DNA of 64,000 bases from Hypericibacter terrae (GCF_008728855.1 NZ_CP042906.1:434001-498000), one strand, 5' to 3'; shown: positions 26,271 through 35,858, numbered from the stretch's first letter. The notes: generated by a model from the sequence alone, not told the origin. Numbers and translations: made by a program.

Positions 26271-27389
26271 GGCGTCCTTCTCGGCCGTGAGCTTGTCCAT
26301 GTTGTGCCGGAGCTGCCGCTCGAACACGAATTCGGCGGGCCGCGCCTTGTCGAGCGCGATCTCGGGCGCCATCGGCCCGTCGGTCTTGGGCCCTCGCATC
26401 GCCGCCATCATCGCCTTCACCGGATGCGACAGCGTGTCGTTGACCGCGGTCGCCTCATAGCCGCAATGGACCATGCAGTCGGCGCACTTCTCGTAATTGC
26501 CGGTGCCGTAGAGGTCCCAGTTGGTGTCGTCCATCAGCTCGCGAAAGGTCGCGACATGGCCTTCGCCCAGGAGATAGCAGGGCTTCTGCCAGCCGAACAC
26601 GTTGCGCGTCGGGTTGCCCCAGGGCGTGCAGTGATAGGTCTGGTTGCCGGCGAGGAAGTCGAGGAACAGGGCCGACTGGTTGAGGCGCCAGCCCTTGCCC
26701 TTGCCGTAGCGGAACACGTCGCGGAACAGCTGCTTGGTCTGGCTGCGCTTGAGGAAATGCTGCTGGTCGGGCGCGCGCTCATAGGCATAGCCCGGCGAGA
26801 TGGTGACGCCGCTGACGCCCATCTCCATCGCGCTGTCGAGGAAGTGCGCCACATGCTCCGGCTGTTCGCCGTCGAACAGCGTGCAGTTCACGTTGACGCG
26901 GAAGCCCTTGGCGCGCGCGGCCTTGATCGCGGCGGTCGCCTTGTCGTAGACGCCGTCCTGGCACACGACCTTGTCGTGGCGCTCGCGGTCGCCGTCGAGA
27001 TGGATCGAGAAGCAGAGATAGGGGCTGGGCTTGAACTGGTCGATCTTCTTCTCGAGCAGCAGCGCGTTGGTGCAGAGATAGATGAAGCGGCGGCGCTTCA
27101 CCAGCTCGGCCACGATCTTCGGCATCTCCTTGTGCAGCAGCGGCTCGCCGCCGGCGATGGAGACGATCGGCGCGCCGCATTCCTCGGCGGCGCCCACGCA
27201 TTCCTCGACCGAGAGGCGCCGGTTCAGGATGTCGTCGGGATAGTCGATCTTGCCGCAGCCGGCGCAGGCGAGGTTGCAGCGGAACAAGGGCTCCAGCATG
27301 AGCACCAGCGGATAGCGCTGCTTGCCCTGAAGCCGCTGCTTCATCAGATAGGCACCGACATGGATCTTTTGAATCAACGGAACGGACAA
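26229..27389 (-). CDS. hpnH: Adenosylhopane synthase HpnH (radical SAM)
   Basis: HpnH adds the 5'-deoxyadenosyl group to hopene, the first side-chain step. The 386-residue protein has the radical-SAM cluster motif CNLACAGC (C38, C42, C45), SIAGGEPLLHKE, and a C-terminal region with further cysteines (CADCMVHCGYEA). It is encoded opposite to the rest of the squalene/hopene genes, and its last codons overlap hpnG. Upstream on the same strand is ispH, so the pair is probably transcribed together. Confidence 0.95.
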   Translation of the reverse strand: MSVPLIQKIHVGAYLMKQRLQGKQRYPLVLMLEPLFRCNLACAGCGKIDYPDDILNRRLSVEECVGAAEECGAPIVSIAGGEPLLHKEMPKIVAELVKRRRFIYLCTNALLLEKKIDQFKPSPYLCFSIHLDGDRERHDKVVCQDGVYDKATAAIKAARAKGFRVNVNCTLFDGEQPEHVAHFLDSAMEMGVSGVTISPGYAYERAPDQQHFLKRSQTKQLFRDVFRYGKGKGWRLNQSALFLDFLAGNQTYHCTPWGNPTRNVFGWQKPCYLLGEGHVATFRELMDDTNWDLYGTGNYEKCADCMVHCGYEATAVNDTLSHPVKAMMAAMRGPKTDGPMAPEIALDKARPAEFVFERQLRHNMDKLTAEKDASAKTSSECRSSAA

Positions 27390-27449
27390 GCTGCTCTCCT
27401 GGTCACGGGCGCGGCGACGCTCAGATGAAACGACTGTCGAGGATGGGGG

Positions 27450-28475
27450 TCATTCGGCCGAGGCTGCGGCGGTGTTGCGCTCGCCTTCGCGAGCCTGCGG
27501 CCGGCCCATCCGCCCATAGGGCGAACCGGCGACGTCCCACAGCATCTCGGGCAGCTTGAAGCGGACATTCTCTTCGACGCCTTCGAGATTCTCGATCGCG
27601 ACCGGCGCGATCTGGCCGAGGCGCGTCAGAACTTCCTGCACCAGCTCTTCGGGCGCCGACGCGCCGGCGGTGACGCCGACGGCATCGATGTCGGTGAACC
27701 AGGCCGGGTCGATATCCTCGGCGGTGTCGATCAGATAGCTCGGGATCCCCATCTCGGCCGCGATCTCGCGCAGGCGGTTGGAGTTCGAGCTGTTGGGCGA
27801 GCCCACCACCAGGATCACGCCGACATGCTGGGCGAGCAGATGCACCGCCTGCTGGCGGTTCTGCGTCGCATAGCAGATGTCGCGCACGTCGGGACCGGCA
27901 ACCTGGGGGAAGCGCTGCTTCAGCTTGTCGATGATGACGCGGGTGTCGTCCACCGACAGCGTCGTCTGGGTGATGTAGGAAACCTTGGCCGGGTCGCGCA
28001 CCCGCAGCCGGTCGACATCGTCGACCGACGAGACCAGGTGCACGCCGCCGGGAATGCGGCCGCGCGTGCCTTCGACCTCGGGGTGGCCCTCATGGCCGAT
28101 CAGGATCACGTCATAGCCCTGCTCGGCATAGCGCTGGCCCTCGCGATGGACCTTGGCGACCAGCGGGCAGGTGGCGTCGATCACCGGCAGGTCGCGCAGG
28201 CCCGCATCGTCGGCGACCTTCTGCGCCACGCCATGGGCGGAGAACACCGTGATCGCACCATCCGGGATTTCATCGAGCTCGTCGACGAAGCGCGCCCCGA
28301 TCGAGCGCAGCTTTTCGACGACGCGCTTGTTATGGACGATCTCGTGCCGGACATAGACCGGAGGCCCATATTTGCGGATCGCCAGCTCGACGATCTCGAC
28401 GGCTCGCTCGACGCCGGCGCAGAAGCCGCGGGGCTGGGCCAGAATCACGCGCATCTTCTGATTGGCTCCACTCAC
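27450..28475 (-). CDS. ispH: 4-hydroxy-3-methylbut-2-enyl diphosphate reductase
   Basis: IspH makes IPP and DMAPP at the end of the MEP pathway using a 3Fe-4S/4Fe-4S cluster. The three cluster cysteines are in PRGFCAGV (C19), [12 protein letters not shown] and [10 protein letters not shown]. The proton relay [15 protein letters not shown] is present. Its place in the hopanoid block supplies precursors for squalene. A C-terminal extension of about 25 residues is Ala/Arg-rich. Confidence 0.96.
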   Translation of the reverse strand: MSGANQKMRVILAQPRGFCAGVERAVEIVELAIRKYGPPVYVRHEIVHNKRVVEKLRSIGARFVDELDEIPDGAITVFSAHGVAQKVADDAGLRDLPVIDATCPLVAKVHREGQRYAEQGYDVILIGHEGHPEVEGTRGRIPGGVHLVSSVDDVDRLRVRDPAKVSYITQTTLSVDDTRVIIDKLKQRFPQVAGPDVRDICYATQNRQQAVHLLAQHVGVILVVGSPNSSNSNRLREIAAEMGIPSYLIDTAEDIDPAWFTDIDAVGVTAGASAPEELVQEVLTRLGQIAPVAIENLEGVEENVRFKLPEMLWDVAGSPYGRMGRPQAREGERNTAAASAE

Positions 28476-28954
28476 TATCGATGATCCTCAAGGATGATGG
28501 CTCGCGTCCTGCGAGCGGGTCGAGTTAGGGTACCTTCTATGGCCAACCCCCTTGCTCAACTATTAGCCTTCTAGCTTCCGCCCTTGCGGGCGTCCATCCC
28601 CTGATCGCATTGGGACCATAGAAGTGCCTGTAAATCAACCCGGCGGATGGAAGGGAAATACCCAAATCCCCGGAAATGCGGCATTTTTGCTCACCCTCCG
28701 CGACCTCCGCCGCGGTTGCGCCGGGGGGGTCGCCCATGCCTATATGACGCGCCGCACAACGCCGGGCGCCTCGAGGCGCCCCTGGCGACATCATGGATTT
28801 GTCGAACGGGTGGCAGGGTGCGGCCGCCGGGAATTTTGACCGGACCCGAGACCCCGGACTCCGTTGGCTCCGCTCCAGTGAACGGGCCGGCATCGGCTCA
28901 AGCCCCGAACCGAGGGGGCCAATCGCCCCAAGGCGCAGAGAGAACTCCAGACCC
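28476..28954. other. Non-coding gap between divergent ispH and hpnM
   Basis: This 479-bp gap must hold the promoters of ispH (minus) and hpnM (plus). I see short inverted repeats, for example around 28683-28725 and GGGCGCC/GGCGCCC near 28762-28780, but no consensus promoter, RNA gene or reading frame that I can defend. Short frames here lack ribosome sites. Confidence 0.5.
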
Positions 28955-29605
28955 ATGAAGCCCCATTTCCGCAGATTCCTGCCGTTTGTCGGCGTTGGCC
29001 TGGCTTTGGCCCTGATGCTGTCCTTCGTGGCCCCGGCCCGGGCCGTCGCCACCCCGGCCGGCGACCTGGTGGGCAAGCTCAATGGTGCGTTCCTGCAGGT
29101 CATGCAGAATGCCGCCTCGCTCGGCTATGAGGGCCGCTACAAGGTGCTCGAGCCGGTGGTCGCCGATGCCTTCGACTTCACGCTCATGTCGCGAGTCGCC
29201 ATGGGCAGCCGCTGGCAGAACCTGACCGATGCGCAGAAGCAGACGCTGGTCGACACCTTCCGGCGCTATTCGACCGCCACCTATGCCTCCCGGTTCGACG
29301 GCTTCTCGAATCAGCGTTTCGAGATCCTGGGCGAAGAGGCGAAGGCGCAGGATACCGTGCTGGTGAAGAATCAGATCGCCGGCGGCAATGGCGATCCGGT
29401 CCGCATCGACTATCTGCTGCGTCCCGACCAGGGTCAGCTCAAGATCATCGACGTCTATCTCAACGGCTCGATCAGCCAGCTTTCGGTCTATCGCTCGGAG
29501 TTCATCGATGTGATGGGCGCCAAGGGCTTCGACGGCCTGATCGCGACGCTCGATCAGCGCATCGCCGAGATGTCGAAGGGCGAAGCGCCCGCGGCCCAGC
29601 CGTAG
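28955..29605 (+). CDS. hpnM: Hopanoid-associated periplasmic protein HpnM (MlaC-like)
   Basis: A 216-residue protein with a signal peptide (RRFLPFVGVGLALALMLSFV...ARA) and the MlaC/Ttg2D fold, seen in ADAFDFTLMSRVAMGSRWQNLTDAQKQ and VYLNGSISQLSVYRSEF. MlaC-type proteins ferry lipids across the periplasm. HpnM is the version found in hopanoid clusters, and it is thought to act in moving hopanoids to the outer membrane together with an RND exporter (HpnN), not seen here. ATG 28955 gives the signal peptide. Confidence 0.9.
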   Translation: MKPHFRRFLPFVGVGLALALMLSFVAPARAVATPAGDLVGKLNGAFLQVMQNAASLGYEGRYKVLEPVVADAFDFTLMSRVAMGSRWQNLTDAQKQTLVDTFRRYSTATYASRFDGFSNQRFEILGEEAKAQDTVLVKNQIAGGNGDPVRIDYLLRPDQGQLKIIDVYLNGSISQLSVYRSEFIDVMGAKGFDGLIATLDQRIAEMSKGEAPAAQP

Positions 29606-29614
29606 CTCTTGTTA

Positions 29615-29711
29615 TCCCCTCCCCCGGAACGGGGGAGGGCGAGGGAGGGGGCTGCGCGGTACCGACATCGCGTCGTCCCCCTTCCCGACCTTCCCAGAAG
29701 TGGGGGAAGGG
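29615..29711. repeat. C/G-rich palindrome doublet after hpnM
   Basis: Palindromes around CCTCCCCCGGAACGGGGGAGG and CCCACTTC-like CTTCCCAGAAGTGGGGGAAG face each other about 35 bp apart between convergent hpnM and the next gene. They may serve as transcription stops for both. Confidence 0.65.
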
Positions 29712-29723
29712 ATCAGAGCCAAC

Positions 29724-31424
29724 CTAAAACCGCTGCGCCAGCACCGCGCCGTTCGACGACACCACATCGTCGGCGGGCCAGAACGCGGCCCAATTGTCGC
29801 CGGCGGCCCCCAGCATGAGCGGGCGCAGCGGCAGGCGCAGCACCCCGCCCTGGAAATAGGAAAGCACCACCCCGTCTGGATTCTGCGCCGCCCATCCCAA
29901 GGCGGCGCCGGCGCTGGCGAACACCGTCACCGGCTGGTCGAGCCGCCCCAGGAAGTCATACTCGCCGCGATAGCGCCCGAGCAGCGCCACCTTCCGGCCC
30001 GACTGCTGCAGCTCGTGGATCTTCGCCGCCAGCGGCGAGATGTCGAAGAAGGGCCGCAGGGACTGGGCGAACTCGATATTGAAGCTGACCACCACCAGCG
30101 TCGGCAGCAGCGCCAGCTGCATCATGCGGGCGATGAGGGCGCGCGGCGCCGCCTGGCCCACCAGATAGGCGCCGCCGAGCAGCACCAGGCCTGAGATCAG
30201 GCTGGTGCCGCCGAGCCAGATCGGCAGACCCGACGGGCTGACGAACTGGCGCCAGACGGCATCGAGATGGGCGACCGGCACGATATTGAGCAGGAAGAAG
30301 AGCAGGCCCGCCAGCAGCACCGGGAGGGTGGGCAGGGCCGCGTGATAATCCGTCGGCTTGTTGGCCTGGACCGTCAGCAGCCGCGCCGCGACCAGGGCCA
30401 GCGGCGCCAGTGCCGGCACCAGCCCATAGCTGGATCGGCCCTCGGTCAGGACGCTCGCGATCAGGGCCACCGCTGTCGCGAGGAGCGTCAGGCGCAAGCC
30501 ATCGTCGATCGGCATGCGGGTCTGGTTGCGCATCGCGCGCCAGATCGGCTTCCACCAGGCCCAGGGATGGAGCAGGCCCGGTGCCAGCAGCAGCAGCCAG
30601 TAGAGCGGCCGCTCGGGGGCCGGTTGCGGCGCGCCCGGATAGCGCGAAGGGTCGGCCGTCAGCGCGGCGATCGGATCCTGCAGGTTGCCCAGCCAGGGCG
30701 CCAGCAGCAGGCTCGCCAGTACCAGGGCGCCCAGCGCGCCTACGAGCCATTGGAGCAGGCGCGGCCGTCGTTGCCCGCGGTCGAGCCAGGGCAGCACCAG
30801 CAGCATCGGCAGGATATGGATCATCCCGCCGCCGCCGCGCGCCAGGCCCGCCAGTCCCAGCGCCAGGCCAAAGACCGTCCAGCCGAAGATCGGCCGGCGA
30901 TCGAGCACCAGCCCGAGGCCGGCCACGGCGCCCAGCAGGAAGGCGGCGAGGGCGAGGTCGGGCAGGGTCAGCGCCAGGGCGCCGGCGAAGCCGCCGAAGC
31001 CGACCAGGATGATGGGGGCGGTCGCCAAGGTCTGCGGCCGGCGCGGCCAGAGCAGCCGGGCGACTGGTCCGGCCGTCAGGATCGTGCCCAGCGCGAAAAG
31101 CGGCCCGACCAGCCGGGCCCAGAGCTCGCTGGTCCCGAACAGCCACCAGCCGGCCTGGATCAGCCAGGCGAGCAGCGGCGGGTTATAGGCGAAGGCGCCG
31201 ACCAGATCGGCATTGCCGCCCGACCATTGCCACCAGGCTTGCGCCAGCACCAGGCTGTCGAGGCTGGCGAGCGGCGGCCGGGCGGCGAGCGTGCTGCCCA
31301 CCAGCACCACCCAGATCGCGGTCGGACCGATCGCCGTGGGCAGGAACTTGACCGACAGATGGAGCGGCCAGCGCCTGGTCGGCGCAGGGGCGCCCGGCCG
31401 GTCCGGTGTCGGCGCGGCCTTCAT
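29724..31424 (-). CDS. GT-C (family 39-like) membrane glycosyltransferase
   Basis: A 566-residue polytopic protein with about eleven membrane helices. The N-terminal loop has an acidic catalytic-type residue (PLASLDSLVLAQAWWQW), and AFAYNPPLLAWLIQAGWWLFG and FGGFAGALALTLPDLALA resemble ArnT/PMT-family enzymes. These use polyprenyl-phosphate sugars to decorate lipid A or protein in the periplasm. The C-terminal 90 residues form a soluble domain. The acceptor is unknown; placement next to hopanoid genes fits an envelope-lipid role but proves nothing. Confidence 0.8.
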   Translation of the reverse strand: MKAAPTPDRPGAPAPTRRWPLHLSVKFLPTAIGPTAIWVVLVGSTLAARPPLASLDSLVLAQAWWQWSGGNADLVGAFAYNPPLLAWLIQAGWWLFGTSELWARLVGPLFALGTILTAGPVARLLWPRRPQTLATAPIILVGFGGFAGALALTLPDLALAAFLLGAVAGLGLVLDRRPIFGWTVFGLALGLAGLARGGGGMIHILPMLLVLPWLDRGQRRPRLLQWLVGALGALVLASLLLAPWLGNLQDPIAALTADPSRYPGAPQPAPERPLYWLLLLAPGLLHPWAWWKPIWRAMRNQTRMPIDDGLRLTLLATAVALIASVLTEGRSSYGLVPALAPLALVAARLLTVQANKPTDYHAALPTLPVLLAGLLFFLLNIVPVAHLDAVWRQFVSPSGLPIWLGGTSLISGLVLLGGAYLVGQAAPRALIARMMQLALLPTLVVVSFNIEFAQSLRPFFDISPLAAKIHELQQSGRKVALLGRYRGEYDFLGRLDQPVTVFASAGAALGWAAQNPDGVVLSYFQGGVLRLPLRPLMLGAAGDNWAAFWPADDVVSSNGAVLAQRF

Positions 31425-31453
31425 GGCTTCGTCTTACCCCTTCCCTCCTTAAC

Positions 31454-31594
31454 CCCTCCCCCTTTGAGGGGGAGGTTAGGGTGGGGGGTGATCGAAGAAC
31501 TCGATGATGAAAGCCCCTTGCCGCCCGCAAACAGGGTCCACATCGAGGCCGTGGCCACCCCCCACCCCAGCCTCCCCCTCAAGGGGGGAGGGGA
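31454..31594. repeat. REPIN-like element, intact reference copy
   Basis: A 141-bp element with outer palindromes CCCCCTTTGAGGGGGAGG and CTCCCCCTCAAGGGGGGAG and inner blocks GGGTGGGGGGTGATCGAAGA and GTGGCCACCCCCCACCCCAG. The inner blocks and edges reappear in inverse orientation at 49.4 kb, where an IS is inserted, so this copy shows the uninterrupted structure. The core between them is less conserved. Confidence 0.75.
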
Positions 31595-31697
31595 TGAAAG
31601 CGAACCAAGGAGCTTTCTCCTTAACACGCTCAACCGGACCGCAGTGGTGTGTTCCGGGAGGGCTGGCGCGACATCGGCATGATTGACGGATGTCCCA

Positions 31698-32375
31698 TCA
31701 CGTCTGCCGGAACACCGGATAGGTCAGCTCCCAGGGCTCCTGCTTCGAAGCCTCGGCCCATTCGCGCATCGCCGGCAGATTGTTGACGGCTTCGATATAG
31801 GCGGTCGTGGCCGGATCGAGCTTGGCGCCATAGGTGATGAAACGCGTTGTCACGGGCGCATACATCGCGTCGGCGACGGTGAAGCCGCCATAGAGGAAAT
31901 CGCCCTTGCCGTTGGCGCCGGCCTTGCCGAAGCGTTCGCGCGCCTCGCGCCACAATCCGATCACGCGCTCGATCTCGGCGGTGCAGTGGGACTGGCGATT
32001 GCGCTCCGGCCAGCGGCCCCGGATATCCATCGGCATGTTGCGCCGGAGCTCGGCGAAGCCGCCATGCATCTCGGTGGCGACGGCACGCGCATGGGCCCGC
32101 GCGACGGGATCGCTGGGCCAGAGATGGGCCTGCGGGCGAATCTCGGCCACATATTCGCAGATCGCGAGCGACTCCCAGATCTTCACCGCCCCATGCTCCA
32201 GAAACGGCACCTTGCCGGAGCCCGAGAAGGCCCGGATCTGCTTCTGGGTGTCGGGCCGGTCGAGCGGTACCAGCACCTCGCGGAAGCTCAAGCCCGCCTG
32301 CTTCATCGCCAGCCAGGGCCGCAGCGACCAGGAGGAATAGTTCTTGTTGCCGATATAGAGCGTCATGTCGGTCAT
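31698..32375 (-). CDS. Glutathione S-transferase family protein
   Basis: A 225-residue two-domain GST. The thioredoxin-like N-terminus reads TLYIGNKNYSSWSLRPWLAM and continues to the glutathione-contact GSGKVPFLEHGAVKIWESLAICEYV. The C-terminal helical domain holds FLYGGFTVADAMYAPVTTRF (N-capping motif). It probably conjugates or reduces electrophiles; the substrate is unknown. ATG 32375 is chosen by homology to the family start, since an upstream extension is unlike GSTs. Confidence 0.9.
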   Translation of the reverse strand: MTDMTLYIGNKNYSSWSLRPWLAMKQAGLSFREVLVPLDRPDTQKQIRAFSGSGKVPFLEHGAVKIWESLAICEYVAEIRPQAHLWPSDPVARAHARAVATEMHGGFAELRRNMPMDIRGRWPERNRQSHCTAEIERVIGLWREARERFGKAGANGKGDFLYGGFTVADAMYAPVTTRFITYGAKLDPATTAYIEAVNNLPAMREWAEASKQEPWELTYPVFRQT

Positions 32376-32546
32376 GAGGGGATTCCGGCGGGTCAAAAGG
32401 GGCCCCAGTAAGCCCGAGCCCCTCGGGCGAGGCAAGGCGCGGCCGGTCGCCTCCTCCCTCAGCCCCTCTTTTCAGCCCGGTTGGGGCAGGCCATGCTGGC
32501 GACTCGCTGCCGATCCAGCCCTTTCCGTCATCCCCTCGAGGAGATC

Positions 32547-34028
32547 ATGGCCGAGATTTCTGCGCTCACCGACCGCGCCGCCGGCAAGACTGCCATCATC
32601 CATCCCGTCGCCCGGTCGCAATATCGCAACTGGCTCAAGGGTCAGAATGCCAGCCTGCGCAACTGGATCGCGGCCACCGACTTCAAGGCGGAGCCGGCAC
32701 GCCATCTGCTGCTGCCGGCGCGCGATGGTGGCATCGGTTCCGTGCTGCTGATTCTCGAGGACGGTCTCGATCTCTGGTCCTGGGGCGCGCTGCCGCAGAG
32801 CATTCCCGAAGGACGCTATCGCATAGACGCGCCGCTGACGCCGCTCCAGGCCAGCGCCGCCGCCTTCGCTTGGGCGCTCGGCGCCTATTCCTTCGACCGC
32901 TACCGCAAGCCCAAGCGCGAGCCGGCCAGGCTGGTCTGGCCGAAGAACGCCAACCGCGCCAAGGTCGAGACCATGGCCGCCGCCGTCCATTGGGTGCGCG
33001 ACATGATCAACACGCCGGCCGATGACATGGGCCCGGCGGAGCTCGCGGCCGAGGCCGAGAGGCTGGCCAAGGCCAACGATGCCAGCTTCAAGGTGATCGT
33101 CGGCGATGCGCTGCTGAAGGCGGACTATCCTTCCGTGCATGCGGTCGGCCGCGCCTCCTCGCGCCCGCCGCGCCTGATCGACATCAAATGGGGCACGAAG
33201 GGCCCGAAGATCGCGCTGGTGGGCAAGGGCGTGTGCTTCGATTCCGGCGGTCTCGATCTCAAGCCCGCCGCAGGCATGCTGCAGATGAAGAAGGACATGG
33301 GCGGGGCCGCCCATGTGCTGGGCCTGGCGCGCATGATCATGGAGACCAAACTGCCGGTGCGCCTGCGCGTGCTGGTGCCGGCCGTCGAGAACGCGGTCTC
33401 GGGCAATGCCTTCCATCCGCTCGACATCCTCAAGACCCGCAAAGGCATCTCGGTCGAGGTCGGCAATACCGACGCCGAGGGCCGGCTGATCCTTTCCGAT
33501 GCGCTGACCGAGGCCGATCGCGACGACCCGGCCCTGATCGTGGATTTCGCGACCCTCACCGGGGCGGCGCGCGTGGCGCTGGGGCCGGAGCTGCCGGCGC
33601 TGTTCTCGAATCACGACGCGACCGCGGAGTCGCTGCTCAAGCTCGCGATCGAGAATCAGGAGCCGTTCTGGCGCCTGCCGCTGCACAAACCCTATCGGCG
33701 CATGCTCGACAGCAAGATCGCCGACATCAACAATGTCGGCGACGGCGGCTTCGCCGGCGCCATCACGGCGGCGCTGTTCCTGAACGAGTTCGTGCGGCCG
33801 ACCACGCCCTGGGTGCATTTCGACATCATGGCGGCCAATGCCCGCGGCCGGCCGGGCCGGCCCGAGGGCGCCGATGCCATGGGCCTGCGCGCGGTCTATG
33901 CGCATATCGCGAACCTCGCCACGGCGAACGGCGGTGACGCCGCAGAAGAGCCTGTCGCACCGGCGCCGGTAAAGAAGGCCGCGGCCGCGAAACGCCGGGC
34001 GCCGGCGCGCCGCCGCGCCCGGCGCTGA
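32547..34028 (+). CDS. Leucyl aminopeptidase family protein (M17)
   Basis: A 493-residue cytosolic metallo-exopeptidase that trims N-terminal residues from peptides. Metal and catalytic residues are visible in GKGVCFDSGGLDLKPA, MKKDMGGAAHVLG, NTDAEGRLILSDAL and the bicarbonate-site region nearby. The N-terminal macro-like domain is shorter than in PepA, as in the alphaproteobacterial branch. The C-terminal 35 residues are K/A/R-rich and non-conserved. A strong GAGGAG ribosome site precedes the ATG. A MarR regulator follows 28 nt later. Confidence 0.93.
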   Translation: MAEISALTDRAAGKTAIIHPVARSQYRNWLKGQNASLRNWIAATDFKAEPARHLLLPARDGGIGSVLLILEDGLDLWSWGALPQSIPEGRYRIDAPLTPLQASAAAFAWALGAYSFDRYRKPKREPARLVWPKNANRAKVETMAAAVHWVRDMINTPADDMGPAELAAEAERLAKANDASFKVIVGDALLKADYPSVHAVGRASSRPPRLIDIKWGTKGPKIALVGKGVCFDSGGLDLKPAAGMLQMKKDMGGAAHVLGLARMIMETKLPVRLRVLVPAVENAVSGNAFHPLDILKTRKGISVEVGNTDAEGRLILSDALTEADRDDPALIVDFATLTGAARVALGPELPALFSNHDATAESLLKLAIENQEPFWRLPLHKPYRRMLDSKIADINNVGDGGFAGAITAALFLNEFVRPTTPWVHFDIMAANARGRPGRPEGADAMGLRAVYAHIANLATANGGDAAEEPVAPAPVKKAAAAKRRAPARRRARR

Positions 34029-34056
34029 CGAAGGCGGGAAGAGGCGGGGAGAGACG

Positions 34057-34434
34057 ATGGCGCTGGGGCGCAACGAGGCCTTGGCCTTGTGGCGCCGCCT
34101 GTTGCTGGCGGGGATGGGATCGCCGACGGGCGAGCTGACCCAGCGCCAGTTGGCGCTGCTGGTCACGCTCTATACGGCGGAGGGACCGCACACGGTGCGG
34201 GGATTGGCGGCGGGTCTCGCCATGTCGAAGCCCGCCGTCTGCCGTGCGCTCGACCGGCTCGACCGGCTGGGCTTCGCCCGGCGCAAGGAGGACGAGGCCG
34301 ACCGGCGCAATGTGCTGGTGCAGCGCACGGTCAAGGGCGCCGTCTTCATGAGCGATCTGGGCGACGCGATCGAGCGCACGCTGGAGACGCCGGGGGCGGA
34401 CGCAGTCGAGGGACAGGCACCGCTCAAGCGCTGA
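34057..34434 (+). CDS. MarR-family transcriptional regulator
   Basis: A 125-residue winged-helix protein. The recognition helix lies in TVRGLAAGLAMSKPAVCRALDRLDRLGFARRKEDEADRRN, with the wing made of the last residues. MarR proteins act as dimers and usually repress nearby genes. GGGGAG precedes the ATG. It is likely co-transcribed with the aminopeptidase; its target is not evident. Confidence 0.85.
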   Translation: MALGRNEALALWRRLLLAGMGSPTGELTQRQLALLVTLYTAEGPHTVRGLAAGLAMSKPAVCRALDRLDRLGFARRKEDEADRRNVLVQRTVKGAVFMSDLGDAIERTLETPGADAVEGQAPLKR

Positions 34435-34464
34435 CGGCGAACACTCGCCTGCGGCCGATGCCCG

Positions 34465-35196
34465 TCAGTTCGGGGAAGCCGCAGCGCACCAGGGTTGTTT
34501 GCGGACGTCTTCACGCATCGACAATTCCTCGGGCGTCATCTCGGCAAGATCCTTTGGATCGATCGCGTCGCGATCCCACCAATGGCTGCAATAGGCATAG
34601 CAGACGCCGTCAAGTCGACCTTCGGACCACCAGAACACGTCACTGTAGTTCCTGAATGATGGGCGTCCGTTGGGGCCGTTTCGCCGATAGCAAAAGTCAT
34701 TCTCGTCGACCATGGTCACGCCGTTTTCGATTCGCCATCCGGTTTTGCTTCGGTGAAGCTCGATCGTGCTGCAGCCAGCTGTGCCGCAATAGGGACCGAT
34801 GGCAATGAAAACCATCATCTCATCGATACCGTCGCCATCGAGATCGACATAAGCCCAGAAAAGCTCATGGCTCAGGAAATCGGCCAGGGCTTCGTCGGTA
34901 TCTTTCGCCCAGCCGTATTTAACTGTCTGGTCGAGATGATCTTGGAGAAGATCGAAGTTGTACGGAGGACTCTCGTCCAGCGCTCGCATCCATCGTTCAA
35001 TGACAGGCCAAGCCCCATCGGGCGGGGCGCCATTTTGGAAATGGATTGGCACTTCGTCGTTGGCCGATGCTGGCGCGCCGCTCCAAAGGAGCACATTGAT
35101 CGTCATCGCCGCGATCAAGCAGAAAATGGCGGGGTTCCACACGAAGAACGTGCTGGCCACTCGAGGTTCAGGTTTAATGGAAATGCAAAAGGGCAT
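34465..35196 (-). CDS. Secreted protein with EF-hand-like loop, possible partner of the lysozyme-like gene
   Basis: A 243-residue protein with an N-terminal hydrophobic segment (FCLIAAMTINVLLWSG) and a cleavage-like APASA|ND, so it is probably periplasmic. The mature part holds DLDGDGIDEMMVFI, a calcium-type DxDxDG loop, and several cysteines (CGTAGCS, CYAYC) that could form disulfides. I do not recognise a family. It lies 43 nt downstream of a lysozyme-like gene on the same strand, and its GC content is lower than that of its neighbours, so the two may have arrived together. ATG 35196 is chosen to give the signal peptide; earlier in-frame Met codons exist at 35217 and 35232. Confidence 0.65.
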   Translation of the reverse strand: MPFCISIKPEPRVASTFFVWNPAIFCLIAAMTINVLLWSGAPASANDEVPIHFQNGAPPDGAWPVIERWMRALDESPPYNFDLLQDHLDQTVKYGWAKDTDEALADFLSHELFWAYVDLDGDGIDEMMVFIAIGPYCGTAGCSTIELHRSKTGWRIENGVTMVDENDFCYRRNGPNGRPSFRNYSDVFWWSEGRLDGVCYAYCSHWWDRDAIDPKDLAEMTPEELSMREDVRKQPWCAAASPN

Positions 35197-35239
35197 CAAC
35201 GCGACAGTGGGGAACATCGGTCCAAGCTCCATAGCTCGG

Positions 35240-35829
35240 TCAATGTCCGTGAGGCCGCAAGTAAGGAACGTCGGCGAACTCGCGCAAACGCGTTTCGATA
35301 TGCTTGAATACATCCACAAGTTTGGCCGGAAAATCGCTCTCTTTACTGACCCAGCCTTGCTTCGCCAGAAAATCTAAATAGCTTCTTGCAGCAGTCGGCC
35401 CCTCTCGGTGCATTGCCGCAGCCAGACCATCCTCGGTCACGACAAACGCATCCTTGATCCCATGAATCGTCTGCCCGACCTGGTCGAGCACGCCGTTGGT
35501 CTGCGCGTGCCGGCGGTTCGCCAGAAGATACTCCTTCAAGGCGATCTCCTGCTTTAACGGGCTGAACAAAAACGCGTTGTCATCTGTGACGCCGGACTTC
35601 TCTGTCCAGTTCCCGTTGCTGTCGAGCCACCCGATGTCCTTGAGCGCGATGGGCGTCAATTGATATGCCCCGAGACATTGCCATTGCGTGCGAGATATCC
35701 GCCGCTGCCGCACGATTCCTCGTTTCCCACTCTCTCTCGAAAGGACGCAGTGATTGGCCAATTCAGACGAAAGCGAGAGTCGGGTACGGTCTTGAGTTCA
35801 CCTGCTTCCGTGTCGATCGGATCTGGCAT
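35240..35829 (-). pseudogene. Lysozyme-like (muramidase-type) gene with a one-base frameshift
   Basis: Read from ATG 35829 (AGGAAG just upstream), one frame gives MPDPIDTEAGELKTV... and then GNEESCGSGGYLARNGNVSG. The next frame continues directly with GAYQLTPIALKDIGWLDSNG and runs to 35240. Together they make one lysozyme-like domain protein of about 196 residues, with the ES...G...GYxARN...GAYQ pattern of the fold. The junction is in the C4 run at 35668-35671: one missing base breaks it, and the total length is one short of a multiple of three. Either a recent null mutation or a sequencing error. The intact protein would cleave peptidoglycan or lie in a secreted effector. Confidence 0.7.
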
Positions 35830-35858
35830 CAACTTCCTCGCTGATTGAGTCGTAAGTT

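Noticed and set aside
31425-31697. Short frames between the GT-C gene and the GST
   Set aside because: They are made of palindromic repeat sequence with Pro/Leu/Gly-rich translations and lack ribosome sites.
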